64,000 nucleotides of DNA from the NCBI RefSeq assembly GCF_020379485.1, contig NC_063445.1, positions 56,879,422 through 56,943,421 of the forward strand. Direction: 5' to 3'. Within the stretch, counting starts at the first letter, position 1; the number at the start of each line of letters is the position of its first letter. A program made the translations under genes and the position numbers. Below are positions 44,661 through 56,074 of this stretch, piece by piece. The notes beneath the pieces are model-generated. The model was not told the DNA's origin and ran no database searches. It was given only the letters and a program-made list of their open reading frames with translations. Source of the stretch: Brassica napus (taxonomy: Eukaryota > Streptophyta > Magnoliopsida > Brassicales > Brassicaceae).

Positions 44661-45233
44661 CTCACTGTCTCTCTCTCCCCAGGATTATCTTCTCTCTCCT
44701 CTGCATTCTCTTCTCTCGTTTCTGTCTCTCTCTCTTTCTTTTTTTCTTTATCTGTCATGTTCTTCGTTTGTGTCGTGAAACAGAGACATGAAACCTAATT
44801 TGAAGTTGATCTCCAATTCTTTTTTTTTTTTTGTAAGTTAACTCGGGTCGGGTTTTATTTTTAATCTTCGGTCGGACTTTGATTTAATTGGGCAATCGCA
44901 ATTTATAAAACGCAATTAATTTTTCTCTAATTTCGGTTTCGAAATTGATTAGGGAGGGGGATTAAAAAAGTTTGGGGGGGAGATATGAAGAGAATTCATA
45001 TTTATGGGTGGATTTGTCAAGAGCCAAAAAGTTTTGGGGGGAGGGAATAGGTAGGGTGTGCAAGTCTCCAGGGGGTTTAGACAGCCAACTCTATATTTTT
45101 TAAAAATGTTCAAGAAAAATAGTTTCTAAACAGATGTTTTCAAATAATGTTCGAGAAAAATAGTTTCTTTTAAGTCTAATTTACTGCCGCCTAAACCGAT
45201 TTTTAGAACACTGATACCTGAAACAGGTTTCTG

Positions 45234-45597
45234 TTGGTGGTCGATGGAGTAGGTTCAAGACTTACTCAAGGATACAAAGAACATTGGAGACTTGGGGGTT
45301 TTGTTTTAAAGTTTATTTTCAGGACATGGTTAAGCAATCAGAATTTTTCATACAACGGTTGTAAGTTGTGTTACTTGTCTATTAGTATTATTTGTTTTGT
45401 TAAAAGAACATTCTCATTTGCTTACTTTTTGTTTCACTATAGGGGGAATGACTGAGGAGAAAAAGGTTTTAGCTAAATGGTTGAAGGAAAGCATATTGAG
45501 ATTAGGTCCTATATTTATTAAAAATTGGCCAGCAGTTTTCTACCAGAGTGGATATTCTTCCTCAAGAATATGTTTTGATCAATTATCAGAACTTCAG
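45234..45597 (+). pseudogene. ABC1K8-like (ABC1 kinase family) fragment
   Basis: Two exon remnants: one ending at a GTAAGT donor at 45361 (FIFRTWLSNQNFSY) and one from 45443 to 45597 (MTEEKKVLAKWLKESILRLGP, then out of frame, ending DQLSELQ before a GTTTG donor). These match the start of the ABC1 atypical kinase domain of chloroplast ABC1K8/ATATH13 (Arabidopsis At5g64940). Small insertions (one base after FIK, two bases near the EYV-DQL join) break the frame; the rest of the kinase is absent. Position between PROPEP3 and MAF matches Arabidopsis order. Confidence 0.8.
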
Positions 45598-45841
45598 GTT
45601 TGATTCCTTCTTAATCCAATGGCTACTCTTATGTGTTGCATATTTATTTATTTAATTAATGATATATTTCGACCGTTTTGATTATGAACCTATAGCTGCA
45701 GCTAGTCTTGGTAATAGTCTTTTGTGGTAATGTACGAATCTTACCTGGAGCAAGCAAGAAAACTATGACAATCGCAGTCTTACTAACAGAGATCAATCTT
45801 GTCTATCTCTCTCTCTAGCAATGGAACAAAACAAAAAAGAA
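45598..45841. other. Short intergenic region
   Basis: No gene; the end of the fragment's intron and the 3' flank of the minus-strand gene that follows. Confidence 0.5.
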
Positions 45842-46456
45842 TTATTCAAGATCAATATCAATGTCATCATCTTCATCAATCTTCTGACCGAACCCCCTAG
45901 GTCCAGCTCTGGCTCTGGTTGCTGCTTTCTTCTTGCCACTTTTCTTAGACTTCTTTGCTGCCTCTTCTTTCTCAAACTTGTCTCTCTCCCTCTTCCCAAG
46001 AAACTCAGTCACTCCTATGTACACAACCTGTAACAAACAATCTTTCTCTCACCGGTTTAGACACTTGCAAACCGGGTTTGGTTCGAGTCAAACACTGTTA
46101 AATAGAGGATAAGATTTTTGGTAATATGTGGATATAAAAAAACTTACACCAATGGTGAGAACACTGAGAGCAAGAAAAGCGACAATGAGAAGCACTTGTA
46201 TGATCAAAGCAACACCATCTTGGCCACCACCAGACACAATAGCTTCTGAAGAAGAAGAAGTATCAGAAGAAACTATCTCCTCTGGTGTTGCTGCACACAA
46301 TCTCCATAATTGTCTGTCAGAAGAAGACAGGATCTTCTTTCTCTTTGAAACAGACCAAGAGAGTGGAGGAGATAACTGGTGGGTGGTTTTTGCTGGATTT
46401 TGTAGTCTTGGTCTGAAACTCGGAAGAGAGAGATATGGAGTTGTTGTCGCAGACAT
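45842..46456 (-). CDS. Small plastid-type membrane protein, unknown function
   Basis: Two exons on the minus strand, 46456-46148 (103 codons) and 46027-45842, with a GTAAGT donor and TTACAG acceptor; 164 residues. The first ~50 residues are rich in Ser, Thr, Pro and Arg with few acids (MSATTTPYLSLPSFRPRLQ), like a chloroplast transit peptide. A single hydrophobic helix (VALIIQVLLIVAFLALSVLT, about residues 80-105) spans the splice site and is followed by GVTEFLGKRERD, a Lys/Ala-rich stretch and an acidic end (RGFGQKIDEDDDIDIDLE). This suggests a single-pass thylakoid or envelope protein with a charged soluble tail. I do not recognise a named family. Frame and splice sites are intact. Confidence 0.8.
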
Positions 46457-47742
46457 CGCAGTTCCTCCACGCTCTTATCTCTTCACTTCGCTTTTATTTT
46501 CTTCTTGAGATTGAGAGAATACATATGGGCCAGGAAAAGGAGAAGTCCACTATATTGTTTCATGGGCCGAGATACATAATGGGCCGATATATAAGCTATA
46601 TAACCACATACATTACAAACATCTATAAATTAATACTAAATAAATTAAGATCTCTTTTGACCAAGAAAAAAATTTAATATCTCTTTAAATTAATAAATTT
46701 CACCGGTCCCAACTTGGACTGATTCAAAATTTGACACAAATCGATAAAGTAATAACACAATATTTTTTAGAAAATTTTATGTAAATATATGGTTCTATTA
46801 ATATTATAAAGTAATAATTTATATATATATATATATACATATTTTGTATAAGTAAGAATCTATTCTTATATTGTTTGTTATATATTCACAATCAAATTAT
46901 CCTTATATTTTATTCACACTCAATATATTTTTGATGAAATTTAATAATATTATATTAAAAACAATATTTAAGTCCTATGCAATATATACTATATACACCA
47001 AATAATATAATAAAATTAATATAAGTGTAAAATTTCAAAAATAAAAATTAATTTTTATACACTATAATCAAATATTTTTCTTATCTTAGAATAAATATAT
47101 CTTAAAATAATAAATATAAATAAGAAAACTTTTGTATATTAAAATCTATATAAATTAATAAAATTTCAAAGTCTCAACATTTTAATTTATAGAGATTCTA
47201 TATATTTTTTATGTAAAACATATTATACACATTATGTTAAATTATTAAATGAAAATTTTGTTAATTGAATAATATATATAAAAATTGACAATATTATTTT
47301 ATAGTGAACCAAATGGTAAGAAAGAACCAAGAACTGAATAAAGATACAAAAATAAAAGCAAAACAATATTATTATTTTCATATAATTTCACTATTAAATT
47401 TCATATAATTTCACTATCATCATTTAATAAATTTCACTATTAAATGATGATATTTATTTTTATTTTTGTCAACATGATATTTTTTACTTATTTATAATAA
47501 CTTTTCATTTTAAATATTTAATTTTCATAAATTTGATTACAAAAAAAAATAATTTCATAATTTTTTTCATTTATTTAGATACATCACTTTATTAAATTAG
47601 TTTGATATGCATTTGTTCTACTTGATCTGTATGATCTGCATTTGTTCGGTTTGAACAGCATTTCTGTTTGATCTGCATTTTTTGATCTGCATTACCCATT
47701 CGAAACCTTAGATTAAAGAAGTAAGAGTTCCTTTGTATGAAA
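46457..47742. other. Upstream region and AT-rich intergenic DNA
   Basis: The first ~150 bp are the promoter of the minus-strand plastid gene (GGGCC-type motifs at 46527, 46564 and 46581, common in plant housekeeping promoters). The rest is >80% A+T without gene. At 47605-47695 the motif TGATCTGCATT recurs about four times. Confidence 0.55.
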
Positions 47743-47756
47743 ACATTTTGTGTATG

Positions 47757-48006
47757 AACCACATTGTGGTGGTCTAGTGGTTTCCATTAGAGGAAGAGTT
47801 GTCATGTTGGTATAGGCCAGTGATCGATTATCCTCTAGTGCGAAATTATTAGTTCCACATGTGGCCACACAGATATGGGCTCATCTTACGGTCCATTTGA
47901 ATACCCGGGAAATGATCCATCTGTGGGTTGCACCTCCCACCTGGAGGTTGGGTCTGTGTCTTTAATAGACCCGGATTTAATTTTTTTTCTTTTCAAAAAA
48001 AAAAAA
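47757..48006 (+). mobile_element. SINE (tRNA-derived)
   Basis: 250-bp element with a Pol III A box (TGGTCTAGTGG) near its start, a degenerate B box, TGGAGGTTGGGTCTGTGTC near its end and a poly(A) tail. It is flanked by direct duplications ACATTTTGTGTATG (47743-47756) and ACATTTGTGTATG (48007-48019). Typical crucifer SINE layout. Confidence 0.88.
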
Positions 48007-48019
48007 ACATTTGTGTATG

Positions 48020-48641
48020 CATAATTTACATAGATCATATACTGTACATAAATGAACTGAAATCACGATTAGTTCACTATTGATTTGCTAAATGAGATAC
48101 GGAATTGAGCAGAGCCATTTTGATAAATTAAAATGGGCTGTACTGATGTGGGTCTTACTTTTGAGCTAGCCCATTTCGGCTCACGCTATTATTTGGTTCA
48201 AGTCAGATCACCTGATGGTGGTAAATTACTAAACGACGTATGTGCATACGATCCGTAGACTTGTGTTACGGTAATGGAGCAACATATGCTAAAGAGGCCA
48301 TTAAACAAAAAAAAATCCAGACGCATAAGAATCGAAATTATATATAGTATAAAAACTTATATTGTGAATATGAAAAAGTTACCGTAGTTAGTATTATATA
48401 ATAGTGAATATAGCTTTAAGAAATATAAGATCATAATGTTAATCAAAAACACGGAGAAAATAATGTAGTCTCACCTTATTTTCAAATCATCAATTTTTTT
48501 AAAATACGCATCAGCAACTTCCCAAGTTCTTACTTCAATAAAACGTAAACCATCTCAAAATTTTAAAATTAAATGGTAATCAGACCGGACCAACCGGTGG
48601 GAATAACAGTCAATGGCGCTCGCTGGAAATTCAATAAAACG
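48020..48641. other. Intergenic, no gene
   Basis: AT-rich. Contains the sequence TCAATAAAACGTAAACC (about 48535-48552), which also forms the target site of the MITE at 48645, implying a ~95-bp local tandem duplication. Confidence 0.5.
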
Positions 48642-48644
48642 TAA

Positions 48645-48922
48645 GAGCATACGCAACGGTGATACTCATTGGAGTCTTTAGCGACAAAAGCATTTCGGAT
48701 TAATCTTGGATATTTTGGATTTAAAAAAAAAAAAAAAAAGATGACCATTCACGGGCCGCCACGTAGTCGTGAGGACACGCAAATAGTGCAATGATTCACT
48801 AAGAAAAAGTCTTTATTTAAAAATTTTAAAGATTGAATCCTTAGCTTTTGGTGGGATCCACTGATTATTTAATTATTTTTTTTCAAAAGATTTCCACTTA
48901 AGGATTTCCATTGCGGATGCCC
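48645..48922. mobile_element. PIF/Harbinger-type MITE
   Basis: 278 bp; ends GAGCATACGCAACGG and CCATTGCGGATGCCC are inverted repeats of the GGGCATCCGCAATGG type common to Tourist/Harbinger MITEs; 3-bp target duplication TAA (48642-48644, 48923-48925). The uninterrupted target survives about 95 bp upstream. Confidence 0.85.
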
Positions 48923-48925
48923 TAA

Positions 48926-49719
48926 ACCATCTCAAATAGTTATTTTTGTGTTTGTTATCGTGACCAAACTCTTCAAATAGTTACCTTTCTCCTCAATAGC
49001 AATTTTTATTTTATGTGGAAAGAATTCAAAAAATAAAAAAATATTAAAAGGGGTGATCAACGTTCCACCGTCGGATGTAAAGAAAACTTAACGTTCACAG
49101 GTGAAGCTTGCTCGCTCTCACTGTGTCGTCTGAGTCAAGTCTGAGTCACCTTCGATTCTTCACTCTTCTTTTTGCTCGCAGGTTTCAAGATGAAAAATGG
49201 TAAAACCAAAGCTTAAGCGAAAAATATTGATGTCATACATCTTTTAATCATAAATATGGGGAATATATGATTCTTTTCCTCTTTATTTTGTTTTTTTTTT
49301 GTTTAATGCACTGTCAGATTGAAAACGAGAGGTGAAAAAGTTGGAAAAAAAAACAAAAGATCCAAAATTTATAACCACACTTGTTTGACCACATCAATAA
49401 GCCAAGGATCTAAACTTTATAACCATGCTTACCTATAAAATAATTTCTCCATAACCACAGTCATTGCAATTGTAATGGTCAGGGAAAAGCTGTTTAAAAC
49501 AAATTAGGTGTTTCAAAGAAGTGACCACACTTTTAGTTTCAACTACCTTTTCAATGACCACATTTACACTGACCCTGACCACAATGTGTGTTTTTACTAA
49601 CCACATCTTCTGTTAGAACATAACAGTTCATCCCCAAACCAACCACACATTATGTTTCCAATCACCATAAGGACGAAATGCACAACTAAAAGAAATTTAC
49701 CATACAATTAATTACAAAA
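48926..49719. other. Intergenic, no gene
   Basis: No coding signal recognised. 49080-49200 is less AT-rich and resembles a 5' leader (CTCGCTCTCACTGTG, then an ATG at about 49190) but no frame follows. 49360-49680 carries many ACCACA motifs. Confidence 0.45.
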
Positions 49720-49721
49720 TA

Positions 49722-49959
49722 CTACCTCTGTTTTGATATGTAAATAGTTTTAGCAAAAAATGTTTGTTTCACAATGTAAGATGTTTACATAATCCAAAAT
49801 ACTTTTTACATTTATTACATGTTGTGTGACCAATCAAATAATTCATACTTTTTTATTATTAGTTGAATTTATTATTAAATGCTATTTTTTAAAAAGTAAA
49901 AGTTTTTTTTAATATTCACAATTTTAACTAAAATTAGTTACAAATAAAAACAGAAGGAG
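49722..49959. mobile_element. Stowaway-type MITE
   Basis: 238 bp; inverted ends CTACCTCTGTTTTGATATG and (reverse complement) CTCCTTCTGTTTTTATTTG; TA target duplication (49720-49721, 49960-49961). Non-coding, AT-rich. Confidence 0.82.
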
Positions 49960-49961
49960 TA

Positions 49962-50540
49962 AAATTCTTCTTACGTTACGTGACCATAGAACGTCTAAAC
50001 ACTCATCCATCAGATGTAATTTAATTTGCACCAATCCAATGGTCATTATAAATAGTATAAAAGTGCAAGACTCCATATACCTACCAACTATTAATTATAA
50101 CCTAAAAAGTCTAACTAATATTTGCACAGTTCTAGTCATGTGACTCTTTTTAAAGGGCATTTTCGTCACAGTATTTCAAAAACAAGGGCACAAAGTAACA
50201 CCACCGACAAGTATATTAAACCGTAAAAGTGGGAGCACAAAGTACCTATATAAAGCTCTCAAATAGTACATGTCTCTCCCGCTTACTCGAAACGCATCGT
50301 TTCAATTAATTGCTTTTATTTTATTTTCTCTATCGTTTAACAAAAGAAAACAATCTGACATTAGATTTGTTTTTTTTTTTTTTTTTTTGCTTTAGACATT
50401 AGATTTTTTATCAGTCCAAAGAGCAAAAACCAAAAAAGGAAAAAAGATAGAAATAAACGAATCAAAAGAAGCAAAAACATTGAGTCTCTTCGGACATCAG
50501 ACTCAAATTAGGGCATAAAGCCTTGTCGGAAGAAGCAGCC
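49962..50540 (+). promoter_or_regulatory. Promoter and leader of the MAF-like gene
   Basis: Non-coding region upstream of the MADS-box ATG; CTATATAAAG (about 50246-50255) is a likely TATA box and a pyrimidine-rich leader with long T runs follows. No CArG box was identified with confidence. Confidence 0.55.
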
Positions 50541-51371
50541 ATGGGGAGAAGAAAAGTAGAGATCAAACTAATTGAGAACAAAAGTAGTAGACAAGTCACT
50601 TTCTCTAAACGACGCACTGGTCTCATCGAGAAAGCTCGACAGCTTTCAGTTCTCTGTGAATCATCCGTCGCTGTTCTCGTCGTCTCCGCCTCTGGAAAAC
50701 TCTACAACTCCTCTTCCGGTGACAAGTAAGCTATTCCGGGTCTCTCGTCTTGTCTTATTTATTACCCTCTTTGTTTAATTACTTTCTAGATATAGAAACT
50801 TCAAATCTAGGGCTTTTTGTTTTCTTCAAATTAACTGAGATTTTCTCTTTGTTTTACTGATGACGACTGCCTATGCGTGAGCTCAAACCTAATTTAAGAT
50901 TAAACATTGTGGTGGCCTAGCTAGATATGTTCTTGATTTTCGTTTTTTCCCCATTTTTTTTCGAATTTTTATTTTTATTTTACCTTTATTATAAAGAATT
51001 TTAATATTGCATGTGAATTCAAGAAATTTTTCTACACGTGGTGGTACTCAATGTTGTTGAAGTAATATATATAATATATTTGTATCGCTGCTTCATCAGT
51101 TTTTCACTTTCAATTTTTATTTTTTTATTTAAGATGCAGTGTACAATATTGTAATGCACTTCAGGAGAATTGTTTTTTTTTTTGCTAAAACACTTCAGGA
51201 GAACTGTTGAGAGATTAATCGGGGTTAATGGTGACACTGATCAAGAATCTTTGGTTTAAAATGGAGCTCTTTTGTTCAATTATTCATCTGAAAAAATTTC
51301 TTGACTTTTTGTTTTGTAATTTTTCCGTGATTGATTTGTTGATGAAGTATCCTCTAAATACCATGTTTGGT

Positions 51372-51471
51372 NNNNNNNNNNNNNNNNNNNNNNNNNNNNN
51401 NNNNNNNNNNNNNNNNNNNNNNNNNNNNNNNNNNNNNNNNNNNNNNNNNNNNNNNNNNNNNNNNNNNNNNN
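51372..51471. other. Assembly gap (100 N)
   Basis: Run of 100 undetermined bases in MAF intron 1; its true length is unknown. Confidence 0.99.
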
Positions 51472-53610
51472 TGATTAGTTCCTCTAATACCATGTTGGTG
51501 TGAACACTGCACAAGGACTTATCCACAGACTTATCTGATTATATCTGTTTCTAGATTAACACACCCCCAATATTAGCGAGCGACCTTTTTGTGCTCTCAA
51601 GATGTTGTTCCTTTTCTTCATGCCAATTAGTACTAGTTTGGGTTTCTTTGCTAAAGAACACTCGAACTTAAAATTAGTCTGCGGTCCGCTGATGTCATAT
51701 ATATGTGGCCAGTGGCCACTGGCCAGCTGGCCCTAATGGGTTTACTCAGTAGAAAGTAATCGTTGTTTTTTTTTCTCCTATAAGAATGAATCCACTAAGC
51801 TACAACCCTTTTTAACAGGTGTGATATTCTTCTCTATCTGTGGTAGTAGAAGTTCCAAATTAAAAACATGCAAAACCTCTCGGCATTTTCCTTATATATC
51901 TAGGAGAGATAACAATGAGCCCACACTAAGCTACAACTTTTCCTATCTTACGCCAGAGAATCTTAAAAATGGATGAGAACAAATGTATTGTAGGAAATTG
52001 AAATGTAACTCAGCACTATGCGTACGAGTATATCTCTATATAGTTTCTTCGCACTGCATTGATATTTAATTCCACTAAAGCTTGATCATGGAAGAAGTTA
52101 TTGGGAACCTAATCTACTTGCTTCCATTATACAGTAGTCAAACTCTAGTCATAGCTAGTTTCTTTGGTAGTTTCTCTTATATATATAACGTATTGGCACT
52201 TTTCAAGCTGTGTCGACTTGAGATTAGGCTTCTTATTATGTTCCTTATTAATTGCACAGTTTTTTTGGTGATTAAAAGTTAAATTACTTATTCTTAAATT
52301 ACTTATTCATAACTTCATATGCAAGTGAATATATAGTGAATTAAAGCCAAACTGTATTTGAATTCTTTCAATAAATCATGGACATCACAAATTAGGATTG
52401 CAGCCGTGATCTTACCTAATTTGCTATACCCGCTTTCTTGGCTTATCCTTTATGGAGTGATTGTCCCACAACTTTAAGCCAAAGGTTTTGTTTTCAGTTC
52501 TCCGATTCAGTTGAATATATGTTTAAAAGCTTCAATAATAGCTAGGTGTAACATGGACACCATGTGAAGCTAAATCCATTGGTATTTATAATTTTCATGT
52601 AAAAATAGTCAAAATTTATAGCGACTTCACCAACTTCTAGAGATTTTCCTTGTATATATGAACATATACATGGACATGGAAAGACAAGAGAATATGCTGT
52701 AATGGAAAAGTAAATCTAATATGGACATTGCAAAACTATAGTAGCTAGTTACAAAGATACAAAAAATGATTGTAAACAAACATGTTTGTGATTTTGTTTT
52801 AAGCGATATACACCACATTTATGTCTATATAGAAGCTAGTTATAAGTAGTATAATGATACAACTTAAGTCACTCATATACAATATCTATGTATAATAGCA
52901 TTCTCTTTCCGTTTCATTCTCTCTATAAAGGCCGCTATTGGTGCTCTTTCTAACTCTAATTTAAAAAAAAAAAGGTTCATGAATCGGCTCTTATACGTAT
53001 TTTTGTTTTGTTCTTGATATCTCCAGCATGACCAACATCATCGATCGTTATGGCATACAACATGCTTGTGAACTTAGAAGCTTGGTAAGTTAGCTGAGAA
53101 CATCATTTAACGTGGTCGTTAATGTCATGAAGGGATCGAAGTGTTGGTTGCGTCTGAGATAAACTCTATGCTTTGAACTTGTCATAGCGACTGAAGTTTC
53201 TAGGTTTCCCATCATTTTTTTTTCACGTGCAGGATCTTGCAGAAAATACTCGGAGTTATCTTCCACACAATGAGTTACTCGAATCAGTCAAAAGGTTAGC
53301 ACTAAGACGCCTTTTCCCCTCTTCATCTGATCAAAAAAGTTTTTTTTTTTCCTTTGTCTACTTATGACTATGCAGCAATCTTGAAGAATCAAATGTCGAC
53401 AACGTAAGTGTAGATTCTCTAATTTCTCTGGAGGACCAGCTCGAAACTGCTCTGTCTGCAACTAGAGCTAGGAAGGTATATATGCTTGCTACGAAGTGAA
53501 TGAACCGATTATTACATAAATATTCTGTCTAGTTAGTTTCCTAAGACCTTGCTTGACTTCAGATGAAATAACATAGTTTTTAATGTCATGTTGCAGACAG
53601 AACTAACGAT

Positions 53611-53615
53611 GGAGT
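53611..53615. repeat. Target-site duplication GGAGT (left)
   Basis: GGAGT directly before the 5' LTR, repeated directly after the 3' LTR at 60893-60897; removing one copy with the element restores MAF exon 5 (ATG GAG TTT GTG AAG). Confidence 0.95.
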
Positions 53616-53725
53616 TGTAATGACCCACCTCCACTATCCCCACTATCTCCACCATCTCCACCATCCCCACCACTCCCACCATCTCCACCATCCCCAACTT
53701 CTTTAAAGAGAAAGAGAGAGAGAGG

Positions 53726-53757
<32 letters not shown>

Positions 53758-55370
53758 AAGCTCACCTGAGCTCGTCGCCGGAGCAACCGTGTGCCGTGAT
53801 CACGTTCAGCTTGCCACCACCGATAAACGCCCTAGGTAACCGCCGAAAACCGCATTTCTTAAGTTCATTTTCGTTTCCGTTTAGTAAATCACCCATAACT
53901 TCCTAACCATTGATCATCTCGTACATCCAAGGCCATCATCGTGTTCCTCTCGTCGAGACGAAGCCGTAGACACCAACCACGCCTCAAACGGAGCCCGGAC
54001 GAAGCCGCACGCGCCTCCCGAAGATTCGCCTCGGCGCGCGCGTGAAACACACGCGCCACCGCCTTCCGCCGGATCCACCCTGAGTTCCGGCCACGCGCCG
54101 CCGTCTCCGACCAACGTTCGCCGGAGCTGCCGTGACCGACCACCGTCCGTCCGCCGCCGAGAAGCGCCGCCGCCGCGCCGCCGCCTCGCCGCCGTCGCCG
54201 CCGTTGATTTTCCGGTAAGCCGCCGGGGACCGACACCGGTGACTCGCCAACTCGGCCGAGTCAACCCGGTGAGTCAACTCGGTGACTCGGTCAACCTGTG
54301 GTTTGACCGGTTTAAATCGATTTCGATTCGGTTAGGTTAAACCGGTCGGATAAAATCAATTGGAAATCGGTTAGGGAAAACCGGATTAATTAATTAATTA
54401 ATTAATTAATTAATTAAATAATTAATCTTTGACCAGCGGGTTGACTTTTCCGTAAATACCCGTTTTAAACCGTTCGAAAGGCGTTCTGACTCGAAATTTC
54501 GATCTGATTTCAGATTTGGAGTCCATTTGAGCAGCTGGAGTTCATAGATATCTCTTATTATTGCTAAGGTGAGGGTCTATTCCCGAACTCCTCTTATTCG
54601 GCTTAGGACCTCGAATAAGTATAATTTATTTCTAATGTGTGAAATCGAGTCTGTCATTGCTTGTTTAGTTTTAGGTTCTTTGCATAAACCGGAACTAGGG
54701 GGTTAGAGGATTCAACATTGATTGTTTCACTTAATGTAAATTCTTAGCTAGGATTGTTTTTGTTTGGAGACGGATACAGAGTCGGACTGCTGTATGCCGG
54801 ATTGTATGGAGGTCACGGCCAACTTTAGTCGACCGGTTGAGCCGTAGACTGGAAGTGTCGATAAATCGTCTACGGGCGTGTGTTACCGAGCACTTTTTCG
54901 GTGTGTGTATGAACCGAGCACCTTTTCGGTAGTGTTTTGGCCTGTTAGTGGGCGGCGAGTGTGCACCTCGCTAGGACCATTGTTTGTTGTTTGGGTACTT
55001 TAGGTACTGTGTTTGACATGCATTATAATTAAATTATATTTATTCGGAGTGCTATGTCCGGGTCCATGGACTTCGGGGTGGCATCCCATACCTCACTGAG
55101 CGATTCCCCTGTCGCTCACCCCTCACTCTTCCCCCTTTCAGGTGAGACAAACAAGTATGTGATATTTGGACGGACTTGGTGCTACTGGACTTTTCTTTCG
55201 GATTTTATTTGGGCATGGGTGAGAGTTGTCGGGTTTATGGGCTTTTATATTACGGGATATTGTTGGTGGCCCGTCGTCCTTAGTGTCAGGGAGACGGGTG
55301 TCACATTGTTGTATGATGACGCGTCGGGGGTGACACGCTGTCCTCCATATAGGAGGTGACGGGTGTCACA
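53616..55370 (+). repeat. 5' LTR
   Basis: 1755 bp from TGTAATGACCC to GGGTGTCACA. Contains a pyrimidine-rich ATCTCCACC minisatellite (about 53627-53698), a GA microsatellite, a CpG-rich core (about 53990-54260) and a (TTAA)n run (about 54386-54417). Confidence 0.96.
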
Positions 55371-55373
55371 ATT

Positions 55374-55385
55374 TGGTATCAGAGC
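55374..55385 (+). other. Primer-binding site (tRNA-iMet)
   Basis: TGGTATCAGAGC three bases past the 5' LTR, complementary to the 3' end of initiator methionine tRNA. Confidence 0.93.
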
Positions 55386-56074
55386 GGGTTCCATCCCGGT
55401 TCCGTCCGGGATGGCGGTCAGGGGATTCGGTTTTCATCGATTTTCAACTTAAAAAAAAAAAAAAACTATATATATTTATTTATACATTTCGAAATTCTTT
55501 TAGCATCATTCTGTCCAGTAATTACTAACTCAAATGTCTCTTTCTATGACGATGAGTAAAATCATCGTCATTCGTCCTTCGACTATCAAGGTTCTCGACA
55601 GATGTTCACCAGTTGCGTGAAGTCCAAGTTCGTCAGATTTCTCGGAAGTTATCAGTTTCTTCGGTCATGATTTCGAGGCTATCCAGGAGTGGATATGTGA
55701 CGTTTCTGCCACCAGCCCACTTCAAGCAATCGTTCCACGAGTTTTGTTACTGGAGATTATGTGGTGTGTGGTATGAGCCATTGGTTGGCATGTGTTGTTG
55801 TGTGTACGAGTATATTGACTATTTTGGAGATATATTTGTTTTGTGAACTCGTGGAGATCGCTTTTGAATTGGGGTGCAGCAGCTTGCGTTGTGTGGGTGT
55901 TGGAGTTACACTTTGGTATGTTTACCAATTTTGGCAGTGTTGATCGTTTCAGAGATGTGTCAGTTTGGACAACTGACATAGGACATTGGGAGCTATTTAT
56001 ATCCATCGCAGTGTACCAGTTATGCTTGGAGGGCCGATTTGTTCGGATATTCATCAGAGATGGAGCTACGTTTT

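Larger units (their letters stand above)
41232..45091 (+). mobile_element. Complete Mutator-like element (MULE), 3.86 kb
   Basis: The 9-bp direct duplication TATATTTTT lies at 41223-41231 and 45092-45100. Long terminal inverted repeats of about 425 bp (41232-~41655 and ~44660-45091) start GGGTTGGCTGCC / GAGTTGGCTGTC. The long TIRs, 9-bp TSD and MuDR-type transposase remains define the class. TIR divergence (several indels and substitutions) indicates an older insertion. It sits between PROPEP3 and the ABC1K8 remnant. Confidence 0.92.

Noticed and set aside
44439..44798. Several overlapping Ser/Cys/Leu/Val-rich plus-strand frames
   Set aside because: Low-complexity CGTCGT/TCTCTG repeats at the MULE end leave three frames open at once; no domain.
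53889..54277. Overlapping Arg/Gly/Ala-rich minus-strand frames in the 5' LTR (and 59413-59799 in the 3' LTR)
   Set aside because: Open only because the LTR core is GC-rich; three frames are open together, there is no domain, and they repeat with the LTR.
55054..55359. 101-residue plus-strand frame in the LTR (twin at 60576-60881)
   Set aside because: Part of the LTR; identical in both LTRs because they are copies, not through coding constraint.
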